Origin: Lithobates sylvaticus
Lineage: Eukaryota; Chordata; Amphibia; Anura; Ranidae
DNA length: 64,000 bases
Direction: 5' to 3'
Assembly (NCBI GenBank): GCA_028564925.1
Contig: CM053030.1
Span: forward strand, 272,625,492 to 272,689,491
Positions 11,050-21,639 of the stretch are shown in pieces. A program made the translations under genes and the position numbers. Positions within the stretch are counted from its first letter, which is position 1; each line of letters begins with the position of its first letter. Under the pieces are notes generated by a model, which was not told the DNA's origin, did no database searches, and worked only from the letters and a program-made list of their open reading frames with translations.

Positions 11050-11919
11050 AATGGGGTGGTTGGTGTCAGTGGCCGGTGTCAGTGGGTCAGTGGTCGGTGT
11101 CAGTGGGTCAGTGGTCGGTGTCAGTGGTCGGTGACAGGTGGTCAGTGGGGCAGTGGACGGTGTCAGTGGGGTAGTGAACAGTGTCAGTGGGGCAGTGGAT
11201 GGTGTCAGTGGAGCAGTGGACAGTGTCAGTTGGGCAGTGGACAGTGTCAGTTGGGCAGTGGACGGTGTCAGTGAGGCAGTGGTCGGTGTCAGTGGGTCAG
11301 TGGTCGTTGTCAGTGGGTCAGTGGTCGTTGTCAGTGGTCGGTGTCAGTGGGTCAGTGGTCGGTGTCAGTGGTCGGTGTCAGTGGGTCAGTGGTCGGTGTC
11401 AGTGGGTCAGTGGACAGTGTCATTGGGGCAGTGGACAGTGTCATTGGGTCAGTGAACGGTGTCAGTGGGTCAGTGAACGGTGTCAGTGGGGCAGTGGAAG
11501 GTGTCAGTGGGGCAGTGGAAGGTGTCAGTGGGGCAGTGGTCAGTGTCAGTGGGGCAGTGGACGGTGTCAGTGGGTCAGTGGTCGTTGTCAGTGGTCGGTG
11601 TCAGTGGGTCAGTGGTCGGTGTCAGTGGGTCAGTGGTCGGTGTCAGTGGGTCAGTGGTCGGTGTCAGTGGGTCAGTGGACAGTGTCATTGGGGCAGTGGA
11701 CAGTGTCAGTGGGGCAGTGGAAGGTGTCAGTGGGGCAGTGGAAGGTGTCAGTGGGGCAGTGGAAGGTGTCAGTGTCAGTGGGGCAGTGGTCAGTGTCAGT
11801 GGGGCAGTGGACGGTGTCAGTGGGGCAGTGAACAGTGTCAGTGGGGCAGTGGGGCAGTGGACGGTGTCAGTGGGGTAGTGGTCGGTGTCAGTGGGTCAGT
11901 GGTCAGTGTCAGTGGGTCA
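11050..11919 (+). repeat. 21-bp minisatellite array (forward part)
   Basis: About 40 units of a 21-bp repeat close to GTCAGTGGGGCAGTGGACGG, with variants GTCAGTGGGTCAGTGGTCGG. Because 21 is a multiple of three and the unit has few stops, several frames stay open for 100-216 codons; none is a credible gene. Higher-order blocks of GGGTCAGTGGTCG versus GGGGCAGTGGACG are visible. The array abuts the LTR at 11920 exactly at its TG terminus. Its reverse complement abuts the other LTR at 15156. Confidence 0.92.
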
Positions 11920-12485
11920 TGTAGTATATTATATCTAATATATATATATATATGTGTATAGTGTTTTTTTATGTAGTTCGTATAAGCATTCTATTTAGGC
12001 ATTCTAAGACAAGTTTATTCTAGGCAGGCCACTTTGGTAGCTGTTAATCTAATTGCGCATATTAAAAGGGGGATTGTTGCCACATATCAAAGGGGAACAG
12101 ATAATGATTATCTTAATCTAATCAGTATTCACACATGTCAAAGGGGGAATATGCAAGAATGTAAATTGGGGCAGCTTTATAATCTGTCACTCTGAAAGAC
12201 CGGGGCAGATCAAAGCAAATTGCTCAACTATTCACAGTATTTGAGAAGACAGTCAGGTTGTCAGGCAGTTTAGGAAAAGATGGTCTGAGAGGAAGGTTCT
12301 GGAGGCACAAGTCTAGGGGAAATATTCGTTGTCATGAACTCTATTGGATTTTTATCATCTGTAAGAATGTTCTGTTTTGGAAGTCAATAAATTGCTTCTC
12401 TCTGGGAGAATCGGGTTTTGCTGCGGGAAGTACTTTTTAATAACTACAAACCATCTACGAAGAACGATTATATTAGATCACTACA
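11920..12485 (+). mobile_element. LTR copy A of the LTR-minisatellite-LTR element
   Basis: A 566-bp sequence with ends TGTAGTATATTAT and GATCACTACA. An AATAAA signal at 12386-12391 is followed by a GT-rich stretch, as expected for an LTR R/U5 region, which sets its sense as plus. It is matched in inverted orientation by 15156-15639. On its right is CCCAG (12486-12490), the reverse complement of the CTGGG at 15640-15644; together they are the 5-bp target duplication. The open frame at 12258-12440 has an identical reverse-strand counterpart in copy B and is not a gene. Confidence 0.85.
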
Positions 12486-12602
12486 CCCAGGCATGCAGCT
12501 CAAAGAGCACCGTTCCCCCAAATGCCAGGGCCCATAATCCCAAGGCAAGAGGCTCGCATTCAGTCCCCTCCAACAGCCTCTGTCCCGGCTAGGTCTGTCA
12601 CA
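12486..12602 (-). mobile_element. Inverted 5' piece of the gag-only element's 5' LTR
   Basis: The reverse complement runs TGTGACAGACCTAGCC to GAGCTGCATGC plus CTGGG. It matches 17847-17960, the first 114 or so bases of the gag-only element's 3' LTR. This is the missing start of the 5' LTR, whose remainder resumes at 15640. Its reversed orientation is the main evidence that 12.6-15.0 kb was inverted after the LTR-minisatellite insertion. Confidence 0.85.
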
Positions 12603-12722
12603 TGTGCCACTTTGTGTTGGTCTATCACATAAAATCCCAGTTAACTTAATTTACATCTTTGGTTGTAACATGACAAAATGTGGAAAATGTCAAGGGGTAT
12701 GAATACTTTTTTAAGGCACTGT
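12603..12722. mobile_element. Tc1/mariner terminal fragment
   Basis: Contains GGTCTATCACATAAAA, ACATGACAAAATGTGGAAAA and ends GGTATGAATACTTTTTTAAG plus GCACTGTA. This is the usual end of a Tc1-like element running into a TA target. The same words occur at 18740-18800. No transposase remains here. Confidence 0.7.
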
Positions 12723-12849
12723 AAACTCATGTCTCTGCAAGTGAAATCTGTGTGTTTTTTCCATCAGTTTTTATGCACATATGATGTGAACAAGGCCTTA
12801 AGAAAAAAATTGCTTTAAAAAAAAAAAAAATAATACTTTTATTAATATT

Positions 12850-13601
12850 TTTTTGTAGCTCATTTATTCACAGAACTCTGTGAATGAATGATACACCTGT
12901 GTGGGTGGAGCCCCGCACGGCCGCACTCTTTTCAAATTGTGACAATAGGTCCAAGGAAAAAATCCCCCTCTTGCTCTCACAATGTGGGGGGGGGGGGGGG
13001 TCAGTGGTGTGGGGGGGAGGGTCCGCACAGTCAGGGAACACAGTTAACCCCTTGATCGCCCCCTAGTGTTAACCCCTTCCCTGCCAGTGACATTTATACA
13101 GTAATCAGTGCATTTTTAGCACTGATCGCTGTATAATTGTCAATCGTCCCAAAAATTTGTCAAAAGTGTGAAATGTGTCCGCCATAATGTCACAGTCACG
13201 TTAAAAATCGCAGATCGCCGCCATTACTAATATAAACAAAAAATGTAATAATAATAAAAATGCCAGAAGAATACATATCGGCCTAAACTGAGAAAAAAAA
13301 ATAGCTTTTTTTTAAAAAAAAATTGGGGATATTTATTATATCAAAAAGTACAAAATATTGTGTTTTTTTTTTTCAAAATTGTCGCTATTTTTTTGTTTAT
13401 AGTGCAAAAAATAAAAACCGCAGAGGTGATCAAATACCATCAAAAGAAAGCTCTATTTGTGGGAAAAAAAAGACGTAAATTTTGTTTGGGTTCAGCGTCG
13501 CATGACCGCGCAATTGTCAGTTAAAGCGACGCAGTGCCGTATTGCAAAAAGTGCTCTGGTCATTGAGCAGCCAAATCTTTTTCCGGGGCTGAAGTGGTTA
13601 A
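12850..13601 (-). mobile_element. TTAA MITE, family 1 (minus)
   Basis: Right end AAGTGGTTAA at 13592-13601. In reverse it carries family landmarks: TTAACCACTT, AGAGCACTTTTTGC, ACTGCGTCGCTTTAACTG, CAATTGCGCGGTCATGCG, AATAGAGCTTTCTTTTGATGG and TGATCACC. The inner part includes AACACTAGGGGGCGATC. The left end is unclear. TTAA targets point to a piggyBac-type non-autonomous transposon; that superfamily is inferred. Confidence 0.7.
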
Positions 13602-14185
13602 GTTGTCATTGCCGATGACTTTTTTTTTTTTTTTTCAAAGTAAATTTGCATGTTGTTTTACCTCATTCTCTAAGTGAAAATTTTCTTTGGCAGTGAACAA
13701 ATTTTAATTCTTTAGTAAAACGGGGTCATTGCTCACATTTGATGTTGGTTTATATGTGGAATTTGTGAACAAAGTGGAATTTTGACTAAAGTGGTACGTT
13801 TAAAAACAGGAGTTGTGCTTTTGACTGCTTGGGGATTGCTTGTGGTTAAAGGTGTTTCTTGTTTGTGAACTTTAATTTCAGCTTTTAAAACACTTTTTTA
13901 TTTTCATTTTTTTCTCCCTCCTTATCTGACATTTTTTAAACAGCACGTTTTTTTTCTTCAGTCTGCTAATTAAGGGGAGTTGTAATTGTTTACAAGTATA
14001 TATAACTCTCTGTACAACTCACATTTGATCCCAGCTTATATATAGAATTTGTGAGAAAAGTGGAATTTTGACTAAAGAGGCGAGTTAAAAATCAGGAGCT
14101 GAAAACAGGAGTTAAATCACGAGTCTTTTTAACCTGTAACATCTTAAATTTAATGTAAGTAATAATATCATAAGAGGAATAATGA
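13602..14185 (+). repeat. Non-coding interval with an 80-bp direct repeat
   Basis: Two copies of a segment of about 80 bp lie about 290 bp apart, at about 13733-13815 and 14020-14103. Both contain GGAATTTGTGA and AAAGTGGAATTTTGACTAAAG followed by a GTTAAAAA-type stretch and CAGGAG. The rest is AT-rich. It may be a decayed element with terminal direct repeats; no gene is seen. Confidence 0.5.
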
Positions 14186-14997
14186 GTGCTAGCAAGATTG
14201 AAGGTTTTGTTCAGTGCACAGTGTACCACATACAGTATGTATGATTTTGCAAAAGCATTTGACACAGTTCCCCATAAACATTTACTGTACAAAATAAGGT
14301 CCGTTGGCATGGACCATAGGGTGAGTACATGGATTGAAAACTGTCTACAAGGGCAAGTACAGAGGGTGGTGATAAATGGGGAGTACTCGGAATGGTCAGA
14401 GGTGGGTAGTGGGGTCCCCCAGGGTTCTGTTCTGGGACCAATCCTGTTTAATTTGTTCATAAACGACCTGGAGGATGGGGTAAACAGTTCAATCTCTGTA
14501 TTTGCGGACGATACTGAGCTAAGCAGGGCAATAACTTCTCCGCAGGATGTGGAAACCTTGCAAAAAATATATGAACAAATTAATGGGGTGGGCAACTACA
14601 TAGCAAATGAGGTTTCATGTAGAAAAATTTAATAAAATGCATTTGGGTGGCAAAAATATGAATGCAAGCTATACACTGGGGGGAGAACCTCTGGGGGAAT
14701 CTAGGATGGAAAAGGACCTGGGGATCCTAGCAGATGATCAGTACCAAGCTGCTGCTAACAAAGCAAACAGAATATTGGCATTAAAAAGGGGATCAACTCC
14801 AGAGATAAAACAATAATTCTCCTGCTCTACAATACTCTGGTCTGGCCGCGCCTGGAGTATGCCGTCCAGTTCTGGGCACCAGTCCTCAGGAAGGATGTAC
14901 TGGAAATGGAGCGAGTACAAAGAAGGGCAACTAAGCTAATAAAGGGTCTGGAGGATATTAGTTTTGAGGAAAAGGTTGCAAGCACTGAACTACCCCA
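14186..14997 (+). mobile_element. CR1 LINE fragment, RT core to C-terminus
   Basis: Successive frames give the RT stretches DFAKAFDTVPHKHLLYKIRS, GSGVPQGSVLGPILFNLFIN and VFADDTELSRA, which holds the catalytic FADD box. Downstream come EPLGESRMEKDLGILADD and, in another frame, LEYAVQFWAPVLRKD and RVQRRATKLIKGLEDISFEE. The frame changes at least twice. It is a different CR1 subfamily from the 2.5-4.2 kb copies (FADDT, DHRVSTWIENC). The copy is cut off near 14990 where the inverted minisatellite starts, an inferred inversion breakpoint. Confidence 0.85.
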
Positions 14998-15155
14998 CTG
15001 ACACCAATCACTGACACCGACCACTGACCCACTGACACCGACCACTGACCCACTGACACCGACCACTGACCCACTGACACCGACCACTGACCCACTGACA
15101 CCGACCACTGACCCACTGACACTGACCACTACCCCACTGACACTGACCACTGACC
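14998..15155 (-). repeat. 21-bp minisatellite array (inverted part)
   Basis: About seven units of GACACCGACCACTGACCCACT, the reverse complement of the 11050-11919 unit. The array runs directly into TGTAG at 15156, the terminus of LTR copy B. It is read as the other remnant of one original array. Confidence 0.9.
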
Positions 15156-15590
15156 TGTAGTGATCTAATCTTATAGTTCCTAGATGGTATGTAGTTATTA
15201 AAAAGTACTTCCCGCAGCAAAACCCGATTCTCCCAGAGAGAAGCAATTTATTGACTTCCAAAACAGAACATTCTTACAGATGATAAAAATCCAATAGAGT
15301 TCATGACAACGAATATTTCCCCTAGACTTGTGCCTCCAGAACCTTCCTCTCAGACCATCTTTTCCAAAACTGCCTGACAACCTGACTGTCTTCTCAAATA
15401 CTGTGAATAGTTGAGCAATTTGCTTTGATCTGCCCCGGTCTTTCAGAATGACAGATTATAAAGCTGCCCCAATTTACATTCTTGCATATTCCCCCTTTGA
15501 CATGTGTAAATACTGATTAGATTAAGATATTTAGAATGCCAAAATAGAATGCTTATACGAACTACATAAAAAAAAAACACTACACACATA

Positions 15591-15621
<31 letters not shown>

Positions 15622-15639
15622 TAGATATAATATACTACA
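15156..15639 (-). mobile_element. LTR copy B of the LTR-minisatellite-LTR element
   Basis: Starts TGTAGTGATCTAATC and ends ATACTACA. It is the inverted partner of 11920-12485 with high identity (over 95% in most blocks by eye) but about 80 bp shorter. It is followed by CTGGG (15640-15644), the target duplication. An internal AT dinucleotide run lies near 15593-15622. High identity between the two LTRs suggests a recent insertion. Confidence 0.85.
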
Positions 15640-18141
15640 CTGGGGACCCCTGAGCTGGTGTTACTTGGATTCAGGTCCATGCTGGCCCCCCAAGACACAT
15701 AGACTCTGTATATGTATTTGCCATATTAGCAATAGACTGAATGACACTGTTGGGACACAAGCTGTCAGATGCTAATGTCATGAACTCCAGCCACCTGTCT
15801 GTTGTGTAAATGAGTATAGTCTGGCTTGTAAGAGTATTCCACACATTGTTGTTGTGCTAATTAACCCTGTGTTGATGTTTATAATAATATGTATTGAATA
15901 GTCATTCAATGAGCTAGGAGCCGTAAAGTCTTACCCTGAAAAGTCTTCTCTCAGTCAACTAGTCTGGGTCAATGATTAGATAATTAGCTCATGCTAATTA
16001 GGTTAGGTTTTAGTCATCCGGCTGTATATATTTGTGTGACATCTCAAATAAAAGTTATTCCTGATGTACTCCAAGACTGGTGTTACCTAGTTCTTGGGGG
16101 TTCCTATAGCCAGATCCATTGGACTCATGTTCCAGGACTTAGGAAGCGGTATACTGGCGGAAGCCCTCAAGCCGAGTGTAGGGACGTTCCATCACATTGT
16201 TGGCAAGCAGTGGGATTGTGCTTCCTGCAGTCTGGGACATCCAAACCTCCACCAGGATCCAAGATCAGAATAGCAGACTTCGGTCACCCCAGCGGAGATA
16301 TGGATCTGGCATCAGAGTTCCCGGGGCTGCTGCGGATCATCCTTTCAGCATACACCAGGACTGTGTCTGAGGATGAATACCTGGAGCTCAGGCAGCAGAT
16401 TCGGGTGGAGCTCTGGATTGCAGCCCTCCAGCTCGCTGGTATAAAACAGGGCAAGTGCTTTCCAACCTAAGAGCAACGGGCTAGTGACCAACGGGCATTG
16501 CAGATGGCATTCCTGGGAGAGCAGCCTCAGGAGCAATGGGTGACTGAGTTGGAGAGGCTGGTCCAGCAGGAGATAGAGCTGGACAATCATTATCGGGCTC
16601 TGCAATGGCACGCAGAGCAGGGATATTTAGGGGAGACAACAGAATGCTCTCCAGAGAGATATGACTTTGGAGGCCCTGGATTGCTGTGGGAGAGCCTTAC
16701 AGATCGTTTTGTGTTTGGCGATGAAGGGGAACCTACCCTTGAGGACCTGCGAGAATATAGAGAGGCTATGCTCGGTCTTGCAGGGGTCTCAGAGCTTAAA
16801 CCTGATCTGGACCATTTGTTAAGGAAGGAACAGCATCTGGAAAGGGCATACAGGAAACTGCTAGAACACGTTCAGCAGCATGCCAGAGAACCGGCAGTGG
16901 AAACTCCGGAGATTGTCGTCCCCAAAGCGGAAGTGCTGACAATTGGGCAGAGCTCTGCTAACTTCTGCCCAGCACCAACAGTGGCTTCGGCATTCTTGAG
17001 AGAAGAGGTAGTCTGCCTTTCTCCCACAACACTGACAGGGACATGTGATTTTCTGCCAGCAGCATCTATGGAGTTACAACAAACTTCTCCAGCTGAAGAT
17101 CTGGTAACTGAACAGAGTCCAAGACCTCTGTCCCACACCTACAGCAATTCTGGAGGCCCAGGGTGAGGAGGTGGCAGTCCATCACGAGTTGCAGATCAGG
17201 ATCCAAGGAGGGAATGCAGTCATCACCTCACAACTGCAGCTTGATCTGGTGTCGGTGGATGGGCCTGTGGTCTCCACTAACAGGAAACCAGCAGAAGTGC
17301 TGGCAACCGGGCAGAGTGCTACCAACCTCTGCCCAGCACCGGTAACAGCTGCGGAGTTCCAGGGAGCTGGGGCAGTCAGCCTCTCTCCCCAACAGTTAGC
17401 TGGAGCAGATGATGTAGGGAAGCTCCTACGCCCAGCTGAACTGCTGGCAACGGAACAGATCGCTGCTGGCCTCTGCCCACAACTAACACAGGACAGATTT
17501 CCTGTAAAGGTGGATGGGAATTCAGTCTCCACCTGTATACCCCAGGGATACTGGGCAGTATGCCAATATGCCCAACAGCATGACAGACTGAGCCCAGCCA
17601 CCCTGTCTTCTCTCCTGCGGCTAAAGGGACTCCAGGAGGAAGGACCAGTCCGCACTTCCCCCCCAGCAGCGGGTATGTTCTATGAGAGAGGCAGAGGTTG
17701 GCTGGGTGAGTAGTGCTCTGTTTGAAACAATTTGTTTGGGGTACTGTGTGGGTACAGGCATTAGAGTACTGGAACTATGGACTAACTTCGGAGTCAACCC
17801 GTCTGGGGTCTCCTCCTGTGTTAGTCTCCTGCAGAAAGGGGAGAAATGTGACAGACCTAGCCAGGACAGAGGCTGTTGGAGGGGACTGAATGCGAGCCTC
17901 TTGCCTTGCGATTATGGGCCCTGGCATTTGGGAGAACGGTGCTCTTTGAGCTGCATGCCTGGGGACCCCTGAGCTGGTGTTACTTGGATTCAGGGCCATG
18001 CTGGCCCCCCAAGACACATAGACTCTGTATATTTATTTGCCATATTAGCAATAGACTGAATGACACTGTCGGGACACAAGCTGTCAGATGCTAATGTCAT
18101 GAACTCCAGCCACCTGTCTGTTGTGTAAATGAGTATAGTCT
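15640..18141 (+). mobile_element. Gag-only LTR element (fossil, non-autonomous type)
   Basis: The 5' LTR resumes at 15640 (its first 117 bp are at 12486-12602) and runs to about 16110. It has TATATA near 16024 and AATAAA at 16047-16052. The 3' LTR starts TGTGACAG at 17847, right after a purine tract (AGAAAGGGGAGAAA, 17833-17846), and is cut off near 18141. Between them lies one gag-like region (about 16260-17720). It is rich in Glu, Gln and Leu and reads as helical or coiled-coil in its first half (for example WVTELERLVQQEIELD, LRKEQHLERAYRKLLEHVQQ). A more irregular tail holds repeated IGQSSANFCPAP-like words. No protease, RT or integrase is seen. The body is broken with about two or three breaks. 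I do not recognise the gag family. Confidence 0.72.
17847..18141 (+). repeat. 3' LTR of the gag-only element (truncated)
   Basis: TGTGACAGACCTAGCC onward. From GGGGACCCCTGAGCTGGTG on, it matches 15640-15830 almost base for base. It ends where a Tc1 remnant begins. Confidence 0.85.
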
Positions 18142-18810
18142 ATAGTCTTAGTTTTCTGCCACACATAGCGTTTTGCTTTTAGGCCAAAATGTTCAATTTT
18201 GGTATCATCTGACCAGAGCACCTTCTTCCACATGTTTGCTGTGTCCCCCACATGGCTTCTCGCAAACTGCAAATGGGACTTCTAATGACTTTCTTTCAAC
18301 AATAGCTTTCTTCTTGACACTCTTTCATAGAGGCCAGATTTTTGGAGTGCACGACTAATAGTTGTCCTGTGGACAGATTCTCCCACCTGTGGATCTCTGC
18401 AACTCCTCCAGAGTTACCATGGGCTGCTTCTCTGATTAATGTTCTGCTTGTCCGGATGGTCAGTTTAGGTGGATGGCCATATCTTGCTAGGTTTGCAGTG
18501 CCATACTATTTCCATTTTCGGATTATGGATTGAACAGTGCTCCGTGAGATGTTCAACGCTTGGGATATTTTTTTAAAACCTAACCCTGCTTTATCCCACA
18601 TCTTTATCCCTGACCTGTCTGGTGTGTTCTTTGGCCTTCATGATGCTGTTTGTTCACTAAGGTTATCTAACACATCTCTGAGGGCTTCACAGAACAGCTG
18701 TATTTATCCTGAGATTACATTACAATTATTTGTCACTTTGTTTTGGTCTATCACATAAAATAAATTTACACCAACATGACAAAATGTGGAAAATTTCAAG
18801 GTACATCAAT
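18139..18810 (-). pseudogene. Tc1/mariner transposase remnant
   Basis: Tc1 transposases cut and paste DNA using a DDE catalytic domain. On the minus strand, 18272-18084 gives VLWSDDTKIEHFGLKAKRYV, the stretch around the second catalytic aspartate of Tc1-like proteins. Farther along the strand (18300-18680) are antisense matches to the helix-turn-helix part (for example around CTCCGTGAGATGTTCAACGC). The terminal words TCACATAAAATAAATTTACACC and CATGACAAAATGTGGAAAA lie near 18750-18800. Multiple frame changes and truncation show it is dead. Confidence 0.78.
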
Positions 18811-20112
18811 TTTCATGCGCATTTCAGTGTGTTTTTTTTTGCATGTTGACATGTTTCCATATGCATTTTTTTATGCACAGACTGATTTTACATCCTGTGT
18901 CATCATTCTGTCCTCTTCATCAGTACCCACCATTCTTTCTAACTTATATGTGCCAACCATTCTTTCCTCTTCATTCTGTCCCCTGACATTCTGTCCATTT
19001 CGTCAGTGCCTTCCATTCTGTCCTCCTCATCTGTGTGCACCATTCTGTCCCCCACCATCAGTGTCCTCCACCATTCTATTGTCCTTATCTGAGATGCCAT
19101 TCTGCAGGAAGGATTGTCTTTTGTTGCAGCTGCTGAAAGCCAAGAGGATATCAGCGGTGGCAGTGAGAGACACACAGGAGATCGGTTCTTGTAATTGCCC
19201 CCCCCCCCTCCTCCCCCTCTGCACTGATTACCCTCTCCTATCCACAATCTGATTCTTCCTACTGCCCCCTTTATCTGCAGCCCGACTGTCGGGACATCAG
19301 GACAGATGGCACTGCTCTGCTCTCCTTTCCACTGCCTGTCACATGAAGTGCGGTGCTGCCTTCTTTTCTTCAGTTTATGTGCAGAAAACTGCAGACATGC
19401 TGCAAAATCCTGCACAGCTCCAGACTGCACACCACACCTGTGTTTTGATGTGAACCAGACACATAGGAAACAATTGTCTTTTTTGTGTCCTGCAGAGACC
19501 TGCGTTTTTCTAGTGCAGAAAAACGAAAATGCAAGTCTCTGCATATGGTGTAAACAAGCTGTAAAAATGGAACTAAACCCAACAATTTAACAGTTTAAGA
19601 AACAGTTACATTCCTGGCATGCCGAAACTGTCACATTTGCTTGTGCCCTCAACCAAACTGTCAAGCCATCAAATGGTTGGTGTCATAATTGAACACATGT
19701 GCAGCACCATGGCAGTTGCAGATCAAACAGACGCTAAGAGGACAGCTTCCTTGGCTGAAAAGAATATGAAGGATTTAGTTCCACTTGAACCTTTTAAATT
19801 ACTTAATCAATAAGATGAATTTGTGTTATCTTCAATCATTCACATGCAAGCAAAAACCCTGTGTTTTTTTTTGCCTTGTTCGTGACTGGGTATTCTTTTT
19901 AAGTGGAGTTTTCCTTTATTTAATCGCATTCACTAAGATAAGTGAAATTCCTTTGCAAACAGAAATATTTAGTTTGAAAGTAAAATTACCGTACTCCTTT
20001 ATTATATCAACCCCACCGTTTTATAAAAATCTATTGAATTATAAAATGGAAAGACATGTATAGCAAAGCAGTAAAAAAATACAGGTTAAAATATAATTGT
20101 GGAAATACAGAT
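18811..20112. repeat. Degenerate tandem region and non-coding flank
   Basis: From about 18895 to 19085 a loose repeat of roughly 25-35 bp built on CCATTCTGTCC and CTTCATCAGTG recurs about seven times. A C-run lies at 19199-19210. The rest to 20112 shows no gene. The open frames at 18776-19252 (+) and 18939-19544 (-) cross this low-complexity sequence and carry no motif. Confidence 0.5.
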
Positions 20113-20505
20113 TTAAAGTGGAGGGCCACCCTAAAATAAAAAATTGCATTAATATTCTTAAAAAAATAAAAAAATAAAACATTTGAACATTACTTTTTTT
20201 TTTAACTTACCAGAAACCCCTGTTGCTAGGCAGTCTTCCTAATCTGCCTCTTCCTATTCCACGGCGCTTCCTCCTCTTCGGCGAGCTGCCCCGTTGTCTT
20301 CTGGGACATGTGTGTGTCCCAGAAAACAACAGGGCCATTCACAAAGCGCCGCCGGTCCGATGGACAGATCTGCCTCGGGGGGGGGGGGGGGGTGACATCG
20401 CGGGCTCGCTGGACAGGTAAGTGTCCTTATTAAAAGTCAGCAGCTACAGTGTTTGTAGCTGCTGACTTTTAAAAAAAAAAAATTGCGGCTGGAACACCGC
20501 TTTAA
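20113..20505 (+). mobile_element. TTAA MITE, family 2
   Basis: Ends TTAAAGTGGAGGGCCACCC and GGAACACCGCTTTAA, imperfect inverted repeats with TTAA at both sides (20113-20116 and 20502-20505). It is related to 41583-42228. It contains a G-run near 20380 and a small hairpin, GTCAGCAGCTAC with GTAGCTGCTGAC, at about 20437-20466. Non-coding. Confidence 0.65.
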
Positions 20506-21639
20506 TTATGTATAATAAATTACTAAGGAAAACTATTTAATTGTTTATTTTAATTGTTTATTTTTATAACACTAGGTCAGCTCAATTTCCTGAGTTAGCA
20601 AACTTTTTCTTGAATGTAGCAAACATTTCAAATAAATGTTTCTAAAATTGTGGCCTATTTTTATACCCAATAATTAAAACGATAATGTTTACACAATTTT
20701 GCAAATCTGTTGCTAAAGAAAAAAAAAATATTGATGCTTTTGTTCTTCATTTCTTCATTGCACTTTTCACATTTACTAAACTTCCTAGCTGTGGAGGCAT
20801 GGGCACATCCCACTCAAAGGCCATCTTTTCATTCCAAGATCACAAAAAGGCACAAAAATACTAAGAATTGAAGTGCAGGCTGGGACGTTTTGTTCCTCAG
20901 AGGTTAACCTGACCGAGAGATGTACATGAGTGCAGGTCACCGACATCTGAGTTCCCATAATCACCAGGGTCTGGGTGGGTTATCACATATACATAAACAC
21001 TGAATCCTTAATGCAGTTAATAAATGTCTGTCACCGTCACCTTTGCCGGATAGCATAGCCTGCATGTAAATGTCATCAGTTTGCTTGTTTTGCCTGAATT
21101 CGATTTTCAAGCAAAGAAATCCAGCTGAAGTTCCATTTTTCTCACAGAAAGTACAATAGTTCCATTCTCCTTTATTCTTTCCTTGTATGCACCAGCACCT
21201 AATGCTTCTTGAATCAGATAACTGCACATATAGACCCACAACTAAATCATACAATCTGTAACATAGAATTGTAAAGAAATCGTCAATGTGTGTGGGCTCA
21301 CATAGTATGGAATATATTCATAAAATGTGAAAGAGACTGTATGAATCAGTGTTAGGGCAGATCAGAGAATGTTGAATTACCTCTAAAGCTAGCTATCTAT
21401 GCTGTAATTTCCAGAAAATTTCGAACAGCTTTCAATCACAAAACCTGAGAAAATACAGTTTAGGGTTATAGACTGCAAATGAGCAAAAACAAAATCCGAA
21501 AGAAGTTTGAAATTCTCTATTTAATGTAACTAAAAACAAAAATCCACACAGACCAGAGGCCAAGTGAAAAGTCAAAAAGAAAAATTAAATGTAGCTGTGG
21601 CCGCTGCTGTCCAAAACTCATAGACAAATGAGGGCAGAA
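20506..21639. other. Unique-looking AT-rich stretch; one candidate small ORF
   Basis: This is one of the few intervals without an obvious repeat. The only frame that looks protein-like is on the minus strand at 21254-20961 (97 residues), listed separately. No promoter, splice site or RNA gene can be asserted. Confidence 0.35.
20961..21254 (-). CDS. Unrecognised 97-residue open frame (doubtful)
   Basis: The translation is rich in Cys and Trp: SIRCWCIQGKNKGEWNYCTF, then CEKNGTSAGFLCLKIEF and a C-terminal CLCICDNPPRPW. The spacing of C-W-C, G-W and C loosely recalls extracellular cysteine modules such as kringle or fibronectin type I/II, but no family can be named. No upstream or downstream exon is apparent in this window. 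It could be a stray host exon, an old pseudogene fragment or chance. Start codon choice is arbitrary. Confidence 0.15.
   Translation of the reverse strand: MYDLVVGLYVQLSDSRSIRCWCIQGKNKGEWNYCTFCEKNGTSAGFLCLKIEFRQNKQTDDIYMQAMLSGKGDGDRHLLTALRIQCLCICDNPPRPW

Noticed and set aside
11050-11919. CRISPR array
   Set aside because: Units are contiguous tandem repeats with no unique spacers, and the window is vertebrate.
11038-11961. Long open frames of 78-216 codons over the 11-kb array
   Set aside because: They are the same 21-bp unit read in several frames; residues repeat as SVGQW or GSGRCQW with no protein family and no unique sequence.
15991-16120. Coding start of the gag-like gene within the LTR
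   Set aside because: The first part of that frame lies in LTR sequence with its promoter and polyA signal, so a start there is unlikely.
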